64,000 nt of DNA from Coptis chinensis (GCA_015680905.1 CM027377.1:35364501-35428500); one strand, 5' to 3'; positions 1 through 11,405 are shown, numbered from the stretch's first letter. The notes: a model not told the origin generated them from the letters alone. Translations and numbers: made by a program.

Positions 1-266
1 ATAAGATGGAAATAAAATTGTGTGAGTGTTTTTCACGTGGGATGGAGGGAGAATGCTCTCATATAGAGCAAGAAAACAAAACAAAGGGATAGACTCCAAT
101 TTACTTCCTTGATTATTTTTCCTTTTTCTATTCCTTATCTTTATCTTTTAGTTTTTAGTTTTTAGCTTTTTAGAAAAAGCTTGTAACATGTTAATGGTGG
201 AAACACTTTCTAGTTCTTGAATAAACTCTTTATTCCTTAGGTAAAACAGGTTGTTACATCTTGTTT

Positions 267-306
<40 letters not shown>

Positions 307-1330
307 ACATATCTTCTTGTAGTTTTAATTCAATCCTAGGATCATGAGCTAAAACCCTCCAAAGTGGAGGGTTAATGAAGCTCATGTGAGGATTCGTATA
401 AATTTCTTAGAAGTAGGATTCACTGCCTGGACTTAAGGACACATGTAACACACTACCCCAAAATGGTAGTGTCCGGCCAAACTTGAGGCTTGGAAGTGAA
501 TAAGGACTAGCGTGCGCCTCCCCTTTATGCCTGGGTTAGCCGCGCGTGCGGGTCTTCTTTAGATTCTTGTTTCCAAATTTGACAAGATTATGTTGTATGA
601 GTCCAGGAGTTGAAATGGAGTTTCAGAGATGCAATTCCAGTTCAACTTCTTATGCTAGGGAAATGGACTTAGAGATGAGTTCATTTCACTAGGGATCGAC
701 ACTCAAGTCGGTTCGGGTTTGATAATGAACCCAAAACAGCTTAGAGATGCTAGTAATCCGATACTAAGATAGGATAATATGAACTTGCATGAGCAACATG
801 ATCCTCCATCCCTTCTTTCTCTTTGAATATCTTATGAAAAATCTTTGTTTTTTACCGTTTTTTGTATTTCGCATGTTAAGCGTCATTTAGGATTCAACAA
901 AACAACTTAGCTAGCAAACCACTACGAAACTTACTCATTAGTTTCCTAACTTAGAGCTTAAGAAGGTTGTATGTTGTCCTAGAATTTAGGTTGGTTTGAA
1001 TCCCTACTCTAACTAAACGAACGAAGACATGTGAGTAGGAACTTGTATTTACACCAAATGGAGAATAGAAATTCAATCTAAATACTGCAAAGTGTAAAGA
1101 TCAGTCCCCAAAGTATGGAATGAAAATAAAGGATAGAGAGTACCACTGAAATGTACTTGTAAATGGTAGCACCTGAAAAAGAAAGTTAAACTATACAAAT
1201 ATAAAGAATTAAAAAGCAAACGCAACTCCTATATGAGTTCCATCCATTATGGAGATAAAAGGTAATAAAATTCACTTGGGACATAAGAGGACTAAAACAG
1301 GAAATTATTAATATTACCATATACAGTTAT
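1..1330. other. Non-coding stretch, possible LTR-like debris
   Basis: No coding region is supported here. The stretch contains a CT microsatellite near 270-301 and, around 620-760, phrases such as 'cactagggatcgacactc' and 'agagatgagttcattt' that resemble the R/U5 part of plant Ty3-type LTRs and loosely resemble 6.9-7.1 kb in this window. It may be the downstream half of a plus-strand LTR, but I could not find both ends. The attribution is inference. Confidence 0.3.
270..301. repeat. (CT)n microsatellite
   Basis: About sixteen uninterrupted CT dinucleotides. It lies in non-coding sequence with no other clear role. Confidence 0.95.
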
Positions 1331-1335
1331 GCTAA

Positions 1336-2405
1336 TCAGGCATTTTCCTCTGTTTGTTCCTCACTTCTGAAATGAGGCTCATTTAAGTCTTGCATATCTA
1401 TGACTACTTTCCATGCCTTTATTCTGTTTTCATCTACCCTAGCCAACCTATTTAGTGTAATTTGGTCGGACGGGGTGTATGGGGCTACTAGGTGAGGTTG
1501 GAGGTGCCAGCCAGGCCAAACCATAGCACATAAAGAACGGACTATAGCATTGGTCATGCGCATTGTATCAACCTTAACCCAATCGAAAAACGTGTACACA
1601 ATCTGGGAAAAGAATAAGCGTATCGCGTGTGGTTGGATGGGATCGGCATAAGAAGGTACTGATGCTTAACAGTCTGTGCTCTTGCAAGACCATCCACTAT
1701 GGTTTTGGATATATCATAATGCCAATGCCCTTCAGCTAAAGCAAAGAAGGCATTGCATGCGCGGGAATTTGTGGATTTAAAGTGCCAGTCTCCTAGGACA
1801 TTAAGCTTAAGGAAAAGCATAGCAAGGCCCGTATTAAGGGCCATGCTTCCTAAGGATATGTTATGTTGGCCTTGGTGTACTACTTGAAATATATCAGCAT
1901 CATAAGTTTCGTGGAAATTTACCCAATCATAATTGTTGTCATTATCAGCTATATAATTAAGCTCGTTTTGTGGGGGCAGCACAGGGAATTTCTAAGGCAC
2001 ATGCAATTAAGTACTTGGCCAGTAAACAATATGTTTGTCATCTAATGTCACTATGTGTCCATCTTCTCCAGGGGAGCATGTATATAATTCAACATGCTCA
2101 TAAAAATATGTAGTAAGCGCAGGAGAATAAATTTGATCAGGTCTTACCAGTAGGGTTTTCTAATGGTGCTCTAATATCATATCATCAAAATATGCACCGT
2201 ACTTATCATTGAGAAATAGGTCCTCAAAAGACTGTTCCGGTATAATTTTTGGAATAGACATAACAAACAAGTAATGAATTGAAGTACTAGAAGTTAGAAA
2301 AGCAAAACCTGGAAATCCGAGCCTGCCGTGTGGCAGTGAGGGCGCGCGCGAGCTTGAGATATCCCTTCGTAGGGCGCGGTGCGCGAGTAAGAATGCTGAT
2401 ACCAA
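1336..2405 (-). pseudogene. Env-like 'plant transposon protein' remnant, N-terminal part (copy A1)
   Basis: Read on the minus strand, a start near 2260 gives MSIPKIIPEQSFEDLF, then a stop at about 2160, then a block with LTTYFYEHVELYT, another stop, and a block with LNVLGDWHFKSTNSRACNAF and ALAEGHWHYDISK. The same order of motifs occurs at 21630-20801 in the complete Athila-like element (MetPKMIPEQSFHSLL, LAVYFYDNMEDLL, GDWHFSIASKSACKTFHALA), so the two are diverged copies of one protein. The family is probably the putative plant transposon domain (Pfam-type PF20167) found downstream of pol in Athila-like elements; that name is from memory. At least two stops and a frame change break this copy, and its N-terminal side is next to a LINE insertion. 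Confidence 0.65.
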
Positions 2406-2421
2406 CTTTATATGAACGCAA

Positions 2422-2822
2422 TGCGCGCTAAGTTTTTTTTCCCCACAACTAGGGGTTAAGGGGACCCTAGCCTTTTATTAATGACAAAGTCTCAAGTACA
2501 TCTTTCCTTCTTTATCCCCTTTAATCAATTCATTAAGTTTTTGATCCATGGGGGAGATAAAGTACATGCATTGGTTACAACAGTCTTTACTATGAGTACT
2601 ACAAGTACTACTAATTCTTGTCAAGTAATCCGCAACTTGATTACCTTCTCTAAACACATGTTGAAACTGAACTTCTTCAAATTTTGCTCTTTCGCACCCA
2701 ATCTGAGCCACTAGATTCTTGCAATACCAAGGTGGAGCTTCCCGCTTGTTCAAGATCTGTATCACTCTAAGTGAATCAGACTGCACTAACACCTCCTTCG
2801 TGTTCATTTTGCGTGCTAAGTT
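2422..2822 (-). mobile_element. 5'-truncated LINE copy with target site duplication
   Basis: On the minus strand an ORF ending at about 2478 is followed by a short 3' region containing AATAAAAGGCTAGGG and an A tail (T-run at about 2433-2440 on the plus strand). The flanks are near-identical: TGCGCGCTAAGTT at 2422-2434 and TGCGTGCTAAGTT at 2810-2822, a 13-bp duplication with one mismatch. A poly(A) tail, a target duplication of this size and a truncated 5' end are the signature of target-primed LINE insertion. The body is only about 375 bp. Confidence 0.75.
2478..2807 (-). pseudogene. LINE RNase H domain fragment
   Basis: The 109-residue ORF contains EVLVQSDSLRVIQILN near its start and FQHVFREGNQVADYLTR near residue 50. 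These match the plant RNase H-like domain (RVT_3 type) at the C-terminus of non-LTR retrotransposon pol proteins: the D of 'QSDS' and the late N-x-x-A-D motif are both visible. RNase H removes the RNA strand of RNA/DNA hybrids. The fragment is the 3' end of a LINE ORF2; RT and endonuclease are absent because the insertion is 5'-truncated. The few basic residues after the domain run to a natural stop. Confidence 0.8.
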
Positions 2823-3034
2823 TAGTCTTGTGTAAGGCGCATGCGCGCTCTGAGATGCAGCGATGTGTTTAGGGTTTTCAGTTATGAAACTACATGTTTA
2901 GAGATTGATTTTATAGTGTTTGGTTGCTAAGTCTAAAGCCGGATTGTTGCTAAAATAAAAGATGTGAAAAAACATATTTTTAGAATAGTTTCTTACACAA
3001 GAATTCTATTTCAGTTTTTGGAATTTCTATATAT

Positions 3035-3262
3035 GATTAGCCTCCGAAATTCCTTGAAATTTTGACATTTTTCGAAATTTTAGGTTCCTAATTACATTAT
3101 GGATCCTAATAGATTTTAACAAGGCCCATGGGTTGCATATGATGGGTTTCTTTATTAGATTAGCTTCTGAAATTTTGCAAAACTTTGAAATTCCTCGAAA
3201 TAACAGGTACCTAATTACATTGTGGTCCCAATTAATTTCAACAAGGCCCAAGGGTTGTTATA
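3035..3262. repeat. Two-copy tandem repeat, period about 123 bp
   Basis: 'gattagcctccgaaatt' at 3035 recurs as 'gattagcttctgaaatt' at 3158, and 'cctaattacattatgg' recurs as 'cctaattacattgtgg'. Each copy ends in 'caaggcccaNgggttg'. It has no coding role; the minus-strand reading frame through it simply repeats itself. Confidence 0.8.
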
Positions 3263-3883
3263 TTTTGGCCCAAAACTGATATAAATGTGATTTAAGGCAT
3301 GCAATTTCATACGTTAACATCTATTAAAATATACCACCCCCCAAATAATTTGAGAGAGGGGGTTCATGACATTGATCAATTAAATTACCTAAGCATGCTG
3401 AATATCAATAGAAAAATTATATGGTAAAATAAAAATATGCGATTAATCATGCTTTAAATTTAACAATCCGTGCATAGATAAATAATCACATAAACAAATA
3501 AATACTAATTACTTGACTAAAAAATGTAATAAACAAATAATTAAACTAAAGTTACTGAAATTGAAACAAATACAAAAATTAAATCGTTATTACTGAATTA
3601 CACAAATTCATCTTGTCGTTTAGAACCTGCAAATCAATAAATATAATTCTCAAACCTGCAACAATTAAAATGAATAGTGGCAAGTTAGAGTCGAACCACA
3701 CCTTAGAATGGAAAAATTAGAGCGAAGAGAATTAATGAACCAATAACTAACTGGGTACGTAATATTTAAAACAATTTTTGGATTTTGATTTTATCAACAT
3801 AATTTAATCTAAGAATGAAAATTTGCTTCTATTTTATCAACTAATTAAACTCAAATTTTCTAGTTTTCAAGAATTCAATTAAT
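3263..3883. other. AT-rich non-coding stretch with a polypurine-like tract
   Basis: There is no coding signal. At 3335-3362 the minus strand reads a purine-rich tract ending TTTGGGGGGTGG, similar to the tract that precedes the 3' LTR of the complete element here (TTTGGGGGTGGTG). No canonical LTR start follows it, so it may be a remnant. Confidence 0.35.
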
Positions 3884-5379
3884 GATAAATCCTAATGGTG
3901 AATGACTTCACCCCTATTTTTAAAGAATAGATTATTTCATATATTTCCAAACATTTATTCTCCTTTCTATTTTATAAATTTCATCAAATAAACTCCAACG
4001 CTAATTACAAGTTTAATGGATGATTTTAAATAAATGCATTTTATGGACGCTAGTCACATTTTTTTAAAAGAATAAATCCTCAAATTCTTCAAGCATTATA
4101 GGAAGCTATCTAAGCATGACAAATCAACTCAAACAAATTAAAGTAGTATAAGTCATCAAGGATAGGCAACTAAAACGTTATTGAACAAGCTTTAATAAAA
4201 ATAAAAATGGTGAAAGAAACTAACAATGAGAAATACCCCAATTATTATGGTGATAGAATTCGTGCACATTTCGTTTCAATATTATTAATTCATATGAAGA
4301 AAATCATTAGATACGTTAAAGATTATACTGGAGAATAAAAATTGAAAATACAAGAAAATAAGCCTACATCTTCATGATAGGGGATTTATCTTCCACTATT
4401 AGGGTAGAGATTTTACCCCATCATGAGTTTAGAACACATAAAAAGATAAGAAGTAGATACCACCATTGCACTTGACACTTGAATTATTGTATTGATTGTT
4501 AATCGAGAACAAGAGAAACTAATACACGCTCAAAACTTTCTCCCTTAAAGCAAAAATGAACTAACTAAAGAACTAGCTTGTTGTATTTTTCTCTCAAGTC
4601 AGGATGTCTTCAATGCCAATTCTTTTCTCTATTTATAGCTTCTACAAAGAATATCACATGAAATGGAAACAATCTTTGTGATATGGGAAGAGAATATAAG
4701 ATAAGAAATTTTGGAAATGGAATATAGAAGAGATATTATCAAGGCATGATGAGATAAGGAAATATAAATTGGTAATCAAATAAAGGATAAAATGGAATTA
4801 TATGGTTTTGAATTAGGAATGGAGTGATTGGCAAGAATATAGAGGATATGGCGGAATATATATGGTGGCAAAAATATAAGATATTAAGGAATGATTTGAT
4901 ATGATAAAATCAAGGGAATAAATGATTAATGAGAATGGGGATATTTAATGTGGTGAAAATGGTAAGAATATATGGTGATAGTTACAATTATCCTTTCTTG
5001 ATTTTCTTCCATAATTATCAATTCTCTAATATTTCCTTCTATTCTTGATAGTACAATTTATTTCATGAGCTCTCACTTATTAATTCTTTAAATGATCCTC
5101 TTTGGCTCATGCGCTCGGGCATTAATTGGCCTTTGATCAACAATTTTTTTATTTTCTACAAAAAATATTAAACCAAATTAATAAAACATATTTTGCATGA
5201 GACTTTTCCAAAGACATGCACATATATACAAATAATCTTTTATGACAAAAAAATGTGCATAATGTCATGGAATAAAGCAAATGCATGGTTTTACGTTAAA
5301 AATACGCAATTAAGCATAAATGATATTATAAAGTGCCTATAAAACTATATATAAAATATACAATTTTAGGCACTTATCA
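3884..5379 (-). mobile_element. Probable LTR (Athila-like), minus orientation
   Basis: The right end reads 'ggcacttatca' (element start TGATAAGTGCC), matching the start of the complete element's LTR (TGATAAGCACC). A TATA-box-like AAGCTATAAATAGAG lies on the minus strand near 4630-4645, where an LTR promoter would be. The left end is a best guess at 'tgataaatcc' (3884), giving about 1.5 kb. The flanks attaa/attac are only an approximate target duplication. No PBS or good polypurine tract was found next to it. Confidence 0.45.
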
Positions 5380-5587
5380 ATTACAAAACAGAAATAATTC
5401 TAAATCAAATTCATCATAACAAATCAAATATAATTAAGCTATCCCTGGGAAGAAGATGGTCCAGAACCATCAAACGGACGACGATGACGCTCGCGTCTAG
5501 AGTCAGAAGAAGAAGGCGAACCTCCTGGCTGGGGCAAACGTCTCAAGACCTCGGCCTGAAAAGTTGTCTGTGCCTCTTCCATATTCT

Positions 5588-6121
5588 CTATAGAATTAAG
5601 CATGTCAGCGTGGCTATGTTTCGAATATTCTGCTCTAAGTTGTGGTGCTGACGTTGAATGGAACCCTGACGCTTTTGTATTGATTCACAGAGCATAGATA
5701 AGGTTCGCTGATGATCATAAAGCGTACGCATCCCACTATAGAGTAGTGAAAAACGTGCAAAATCAGAAGAAGCATGCTCCATAACATTCTCAGCAAAACA
5801 AACAAGATATTCATCCTCATCCTCATCTATACCATCAGATCTCTCTTTAGGTAGTATCCAATTCCATTGGACACAGTCACTATACGCCTTTGCATTTGAG
5901 TGAAGCTTAACATGAGTCATAATCTTAGTAACTAAAATAGGTAGGGGTGCAATAATATTACCTACGGCCATAAGCTCTTCACACAGAAAATCAATGAGGC
6001 AAAAACCATACCTCCTGTTCTGCAAAATCCAAAGGACGTGCAGGAACGACAAGCTGATGTCACTGGGCTTTGTGGTGGCACATATGTTCTTCCCTAGCCA
6101 TTGCATCATGATAAGTACCAA
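5588..6121 (-). pseudogene. Env-like 'plant transposon protein' remnant, C-terminal part (copy A2)
   Basis: The ORF carries MMQWLGKNIC, LSFLHVLWILQNRRYGFC and IAPLPILVTKIMTHVKL. It aligns along its length with 22226-22795 in the complete element (VIQWVAHNVIA, LLHLLRVLRTNC, AAPLPTIVTLIMIHWGF) and with 23994-24551 (TPLAVLVTQVMINLGF). It is the C-terminal half of the env-like protein. The 5' side ends exactly at the LTR-like sequence starting at 6109, so an insertion appears to have cut it. The tail after residue 100 (glutamine-rich, 'QKRQGSIQRQHHNLEQNI') is the usual low-complexity end. Confidence 0.6.
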
Positions 6122-7220
6122 AAACTATGTTTTAAACCCCGTAGAGACATTATATTTGGGTCAATTATGTGTTTAATAAATATAAATTAATTGTATTTTC
6201 ATGTTTTCACAGGTTTCAACAGATAACGATAAAATACACACAAAACCAAGGTTTTAGCAAAAATACAAACCGAATAAAAGCTTGGACTTGAAATCTTGAT
6301 GTCACCGATTTAAAGCTCCAAACTGCCAGCAAAGCTCATAGACTCAGATAACCATGAAACAAGTTGAAGAATCCAAACTTGAGTCCCTAAGCCAGCTAAA
6401 GAAGAGATTTTCGGATAAAAAAAAATTTGGTCAAACTGACCTAAATCAGCCCGAAAGTCTAGAGAAAACTTCAAACTGCGATATCTTCCGTCTCCTAACT
6501 CTGATTCAAGCATTTGACCAGCTAAAATGATCAGCGCAGAAACTCTACGTAACGGTATCTAGCTTCCAAAAAATGGTCGTACAGTTTGGAATATGAATAT
6601 AAAGCCAAAGCCTGTTACTATTTAGTCTAAACCCATTACTATTCTAGAGAATATTTCTAGAATATTCCCTGGGATATTATATTTTATTTGTAACCGTTAG
6701 ATTTAGATTAGATGGTTTGAATCTAGACTGTCAAAAAAACTATAAATAGAAGGGTCTAGTTTTAGTTTTTCTCATTGAATGGTTAGCATTCAATCATAGG
6801 AGTAGAGTAGTTTACTTCTTTTCTAGTGTAATGAAGAAATTAATTTCCAGTTTTTAATTAAAATGTTTTTAAGTCAGTTTTATTTTCAATTAATTAGAAT
6901 AACACTTTAGTTATGTGATCTCATAGTAGAAACTCTGCTCGAGTGAGGATTATCTTTGTTAGAGAGGGTGTTTCGATAATTATAACGATTAGAAATCGAG
7001 TAAGTTCACTCAGAGATGGGGTTCTGAATCGATTCCACGTGCTAATAACGCTCGTTCAGAGATGAAGAGTCATTATTAGGGATAAAAAATCGAGACTAAC
7101 TTTTTTAATGGAGATAAGATTCGCTCAAACGGATTTTCTATCTCCATAATCAAAGTCTATTTTCTTTTATTTTCATTATTTTCTCACCTAAATCTATTTT
7201 CACAAACATCACGTGATCTA
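6109..7220 (+). mobile_element. Probable LTR (Athila-like), plus orientation
   Basis: The start TGATAAGTACCAAAAACT, followed by TTTTAAACCCCGTAGAGAC and CAATTATGTGTTTAATAA, matches phrase by phrase the beginning of the complete element's LTR read on the minus strand (TGATAAGCACCCAAAACTG, TTAAACCCCGAGAGACG, GATTATGTGTTTAATAA). A TATA box (ACTATAAATAGAAGG) is at about 6738-6753. The right end is not resolved; I place it near 7220 where the LTR-like sequence stops. The segment is a diverged member of the same family as 16969-35148. Confidence 0.6.
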
Positions 7221-7731
7221 ATTAGTTTTTTTTTTTTTAAATAAATTTTTGCAATTTCATTGAAATGTGAACGAAATGAGAAACTCAACCGCTGTTTTAT
7301 TAACAGATCACCAAGTTTTCATATTTTTTACTTTTCCTAAATACTACACCAACGAGCATAAAATATCAAACCGCAAAACTCAGACACGAAAGTATTCCAT
7401 CCAGCAAATATACTTTTCACCGCAGTCTCACATATACAAAAAAGCATACACATTATATAAACAAGCAATTTCTATTCCTAAGTACAAACTCATATATGAT
7501 CTTATGCAGTTGTATTATCAACTCAACAAATAATACTATCAACAATATATAAAATACCATGAACTGATTAAGAACATTAACTCAAATTCGCCATACTCAT
7601 TAACCAAATCCAATAAAACATCAATAAGTTTCGATACCATTCCATTTCGACAAAATTCCTTAACATAAAAAGCATAATCCGAAATACACAACTTCCTAAA
7701 CAAATGTACCATTACCCCCTTCTTCTTCTTC
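7221..7731. other. Non-coding stretch
   Basis: AT-rich with no supported gene. The open frames on both strands look like chance: no domain motif, and biased only by AT content. It may hold the 3' untranslated remains of the ribosomal protein copy that reads leftward into it. Confidence 0.4.
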
Positions 7732-7977
7732 TTAAGCAGTAAGAACAACAACACCACTAGCTTCCTTAATCTTTTTCTCTGCCGTCTTCAAAACCAACTT
7801 AGCTTCCACAACAATAAGTTGATTCTCAGGCAACATACCTTTACCCAAAACTTTAAAATACCCAAACTGAGTAACATCAATACATGGTGCATTATCAATA
7901 GTAGCTTTATCTTTCACTTCTTGTGGAACCATTGACCATAGTTTATCAATATTAATAATAGGACAGTAAAATTTATG
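7732..7977 (-). pseudogene. RPL27A: 60S ribosomal protein L27a (uL15) C-terminal fragment
   Basis: On the minus strand 81 codons read from [15 protein letters not shown] through [15 protein letters not shown] to [12 protein letters not shown] and a stop after VVVLTA. This is the C-terminal half of cytosolic ribosomal protein L27a, a ~146-residue protein near the peptidyl-transferase side of the large subunit. The upstream half is absent: before HKFYC the sequence loses similarity. The reading is open, with conservative changes only. Loss of the N-terminal half and the transposon setting suggest a truncated retrocopy or captured fragment. The alternative is the last exon of a gene whose first exon lies elsewhere. 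Confidence 0.85.
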
Positions 7978-8425
7978 AGCATGTCTTCAGTACGCGTGAT
8001 GTATGGCTACACACAATTCCTGACCACATATTTTCCAACCCGTAACCGGTAGCCAAAGTGCCCACCTAAGGGTAGCGTTGGCATTTCACATATTTTCATT
8101 CATCCCCAATTTATCGTATTTTCTGTTCTTCTTAATTAGATTGCGCGCCCAAATCTTTTCACCCCTTTCACCTCTTCTTAAATTCATGGTCAATCATTTA
8201 CTTCTTTCACTCTCTAAAGTTTATAGTAAGGAAGTAGAGCAAAAAAGAGTGACAGCAACCAACAACACTACACGGCTTGAATACGTTCTAACATTGAGGT
8301 TAGTTTATCATCCAATCACTAAAGTCGATTTAATCTTTCCTCTTCTCTTTAAGGTACATTAGAATTTTTCATATTTAGGTCGTTTGTACTAAAAAAAAGT
8401 TTTCTTTATTTAGGTAGGCGCTCCT
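7978..8425. other. Upstream region of the FAR1-like gene
   Basis: No coding match. The frame at 8078-8362 is hydrophobic and AT-driven and has no recognisable domain. The sequence just before 8426 ('tttctttatttaggtaggcgctcct') could be an intron acceptor before the first coding exon; this is inference. Confidence 0.35.
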
Positions 8426-11189
8426 ATGACGAATCGAATAAGGCTCGATGATGACGAAGAGTTTCTTAGAAGTCTATATTTTGAAAGTTTTGGGTATGAT
8501 GAAAGTGATTCTCTGGATGTGGAATCAACTGTTTTCCTGATGGAGAATGAAAATATTGACAGTAGTGATAGCGATGCTGAAGAGTCTGATACATATAGGG
8601 CTTATATAGAAGACAAAGCAACATTTTTATATATGCAGTTCAAGACCTTGGACGAGGCCTACACTATTTATAATGAGTATGCCAAATCAGTTGGCTTCGG
8701 TGTTAAATAAGGATGTTTATAGAATTCATCCAAATGGAGTTGCTTATTAAAGCGGAGATTTTTGTGTGTTCATCCCAAGGTCAACGACATGCAGATAAAC
8801 TCCAATCGATGACACCTAAAAGAACACCCAGACAGGCTACTAGGTTCAATTGTAAAGCCTGCATTGTTGTTGTTTTTTATTTTGAAGCAAAGTTTTGGAC
8901 TGTGAAAGAGTTTATTGGGGAACACACACATCCACTTGTACGGTATCCGAGTTCAATGTTTCTTCGGTCACATAGAAATGTGAGTCGAGAAGCGTTGGAA
9001 TTTGCTACGTGCCTAAATGATGTCGGTGTTCGTAAATGCCAAGTGATGGGTCACTATGCACATATAGCTGGAGGTTTCCTTAATGTTGGTTTTACGAAAA
9101 AAAACTTGTATAACAAAATGTCGTTGTATTGATGGCAACGCCAACACACTGCTTGCCAACTTAGAGGACAAGGTGAAGTTAGATCATTTATTTCATTACA
9201 ACTATGAGTTAAATGTGAGTGGGCAATTGGCTGGGATGTTTTGGGCGGATTCCACCTCCTGCCTGGATTACTGTAGCTTTGGTGATGTGTTGTTGTTTGA
9301 TTCAACGTATAGGAGCAATCAGTACCAGATGCCGATCATTGTGTTTGCTGGAATCAACAACCACCTACAGACTATAGTTTTTGGTTTTGCTTTGATCATA
9401 AGTGAGTGCGACGACACTTATAAGTGGGTATTGAAATCATTTATTGACGTAATGTGTGGTGAACACCCTAAATCAGTCATTACTGATGGTGACGCAAATG
9501 ATTAAGTAAAAGCTTTGAAATCTATTCTTCCATATTCGAAACACCGGCTGTGCTCTTGGCACGTATTGAAAAATTGCATCACCAATGTCAAAATCCCTGG
9601 ATTTGCAACAGAGTTCAGCTCTATTATGTTTATGAAATGTTCTTGGGGAGAGTTCGAAGAAAGGTGGAGACAGCTAGTGGAAAAATACGAAGTTAGTCAT
9701 AACACATGGGTGATGAAGGTACAGAAGAAACGGGCGAGGTGGGCAGAATCGTATCTTCATGGTGAGTTCTTTGGCGGTTGCAGAAGCAACCAACATTGCG
9801 AGTCTATTAACTCTGTTATAAGACATCATGTTAAGCTCGGGATGCGGCTGTTTGAGCTATTTGGGAAAATGGAATTGGCAATTGCAAATATCCGTCACCG
9901 AGAGCATGAAGAAGAGGTAAGGACTGCAACAACGAAGCCTTTTATTGGTAGCCACTTGATTAAATATGCAAAGCAGGCAGAATCCATCTATACTCGAGCT
10001 GCTTTTTTGCTTTTATGAAGCAGTTACAGGAGGAATCGATGTACACTGCAGAAGATAAACATGATGTGGGTGACAATATTCGTGTATACACCATCAGCCG
10101 TCATCTGAACAGGCAAAAAAAGATGAGTGTGGAATACAACCTTTTAGAGCAGGATGCTAGATGTTCATGTGGGCTATTTCAGTCGTTTGGATTTCCATGT
10201 AGACATATCATTTTAGTTTACAAACACGAGGACCTTCATGAAATACCCCAGAGTTGTTTTTTAAGGAGATGGACATGAGTTGCTAAATCTGTCATTCCAA
10301 ATAACGATCCAAGTTTTTCTTCACAGGCTGCTTCCATTATTCGTCACAGTGAGCTTATAGGGAAATGCAAGAAGATATGTTTGTGGGACTCTCAAACAGC
10401 CAAAAATAGTGAAGTTTTTAAATCCATGTTATCATCTTTTTCTAGAGCTTCTGAAGGCAGTCCACAAGTTCCTTTTGAAATGCCTTATATTCCACCAGAA
10501 AGTGGTACAATGGATGGCATTCCGTCTTCTAAAGGCACCGCCGAGGTAGAGATGCCTTTCACCCCACCTAAAACCGCCCATCGTCCATTTGTTAATGATC
10601 CACCACACGTGAAATCGAAGGGTAGGCCGCATAAACGTAGTAGATTGAAAGGTCAGAATGAGACAAGAAAAAAAGTGTGGCCACTGTGGTATCGTCGGGC
10701 ACACAAGGCCCACATGTCCACTTTTGCATCCAAACGATGGGGGTAAGTTTCTTATACCGTTGCCATATTTCACTTGTCTGTTAACATTAAATAGTTACAA
10801 AAGTTTGTTGATTCTGATTTGTATTCGTCAATATCTTTCTTGTGGTGCAATCGCTTTACAGTCCAAGTGCTAAAAAGCCTTGACTATGTCGAAATGTCTT
10901 TGCAGGAGTTGCCGATGTGAGTGAGGATGATGACGGATTAAATAGAGATACTGGATGTAAGTGATAATTTTGTGCGTTATCTTCTTTTTATAAACGCAAG
11001 AAAATGTTTCTTGTTTGTTATTTTCATGGGGTTCAAAGTAATGTTGCTTGTTTGGTGGACGTAGTGGAAGTTAGTAATGAAGCAGGAGGATCTCGAAATA
11101 CCAAGCAATGTAGCAAGTGTCGATCTACGGAGCACACAAAGTGTAGGTGTCCTGATTTGGAAGGTATGACACAATTTTTGCCGACATAA
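8426..11189 (+). pseudogene. FAR1-related sequence / MULE-type transposase-derived gene, decayed
   Basis: The domain order is that of FRS proteins. An acidic N-terminus is followed by a FAR1-type zinc-binding domain (EAYTIYNEYAKSVGFGVK at about 8660-8707, then RFNCKAC, FIGEHTHPL and MFLRSHRNVS at 8840-8990). A MULE transposase core follows: DVLLFDSTYRSNQY near 9285, SVITDGDAND near 9475, HRLCSWHVLKN near 9545, and FFGGCRSNQHCESINS near 9770. A SWIM zinc finger (CSCGLFQSFGFPCRHI) is near 10165-10220. The tail has KGRPHKRSR and two CCHC zinc knuckles (CGHCGIVGHTRPTC at about 10668; CSKCRSTEHTKCRC at about 11110). FRS proteins are transcription regulators derived from Mutator-like transposases; this copy could equally be transposase. 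Stops at about 8708 and 9503 and frame changes near 8710, 9090, 10015 and 10278 break it. Confidence 0.85.
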
Positions 11190-11270
11190 TTTTTCTAGTA
11201 GGGAGTTAACTAAACTTAGATTGTACCATTAGAGTGACTATTTTTCTCCTGTTAAACTTATAGCGTTTCC

Positions 11271-11405
11271 GGTGGATGAGGTTGGGAGGAAGGTTTCGAA
11301 GAAATTCAATGTTGGAAAGTTTTATAGTGACGACGGGAGAGTCTTTTTCCGTATTATGGATGGTTGACGTTAGGAAAGAGGAGTACAATGCTGCTAAGCT
11401 TTAGA
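11271..11405 (+). pseudogene. Small Tudor-like tail exon, possibly of the FAR1-like gene
   Basis: After a possible acceptor ('cttatag' ending near 11263) the reading is FPVDEVGRKVSKKFNVGKFY, then a short gap and DDGRVFFRIMDG. One extra base later it reads DVRKEEYNAAKL and stops. The pattern 'VGrkV-kkF-g-fY ... f-i-YeDGD-Eel' is that of the small Tudor-like domain of PTM/DIR17-type plant proteins, and a single-base indel at about 11366 breaks it. It lies 80 bp past the second zinc knuckle on the same strand, so it could be the last exon of the preceding gene. The domain assignment is tentative. Confidence 0.45.

Noticed and set aside
3027..3251. 74-codon minus-strand frame
   Set aside because: Explained by a two-copy tandem DNA repeat of about 123 bp.
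8078..8362. 94-codon plus-strand frame before the FAR1-like gene
   Set aside because: AT-driven, hydrophobic, no domain, and separated from the FAR1 frame by stops.
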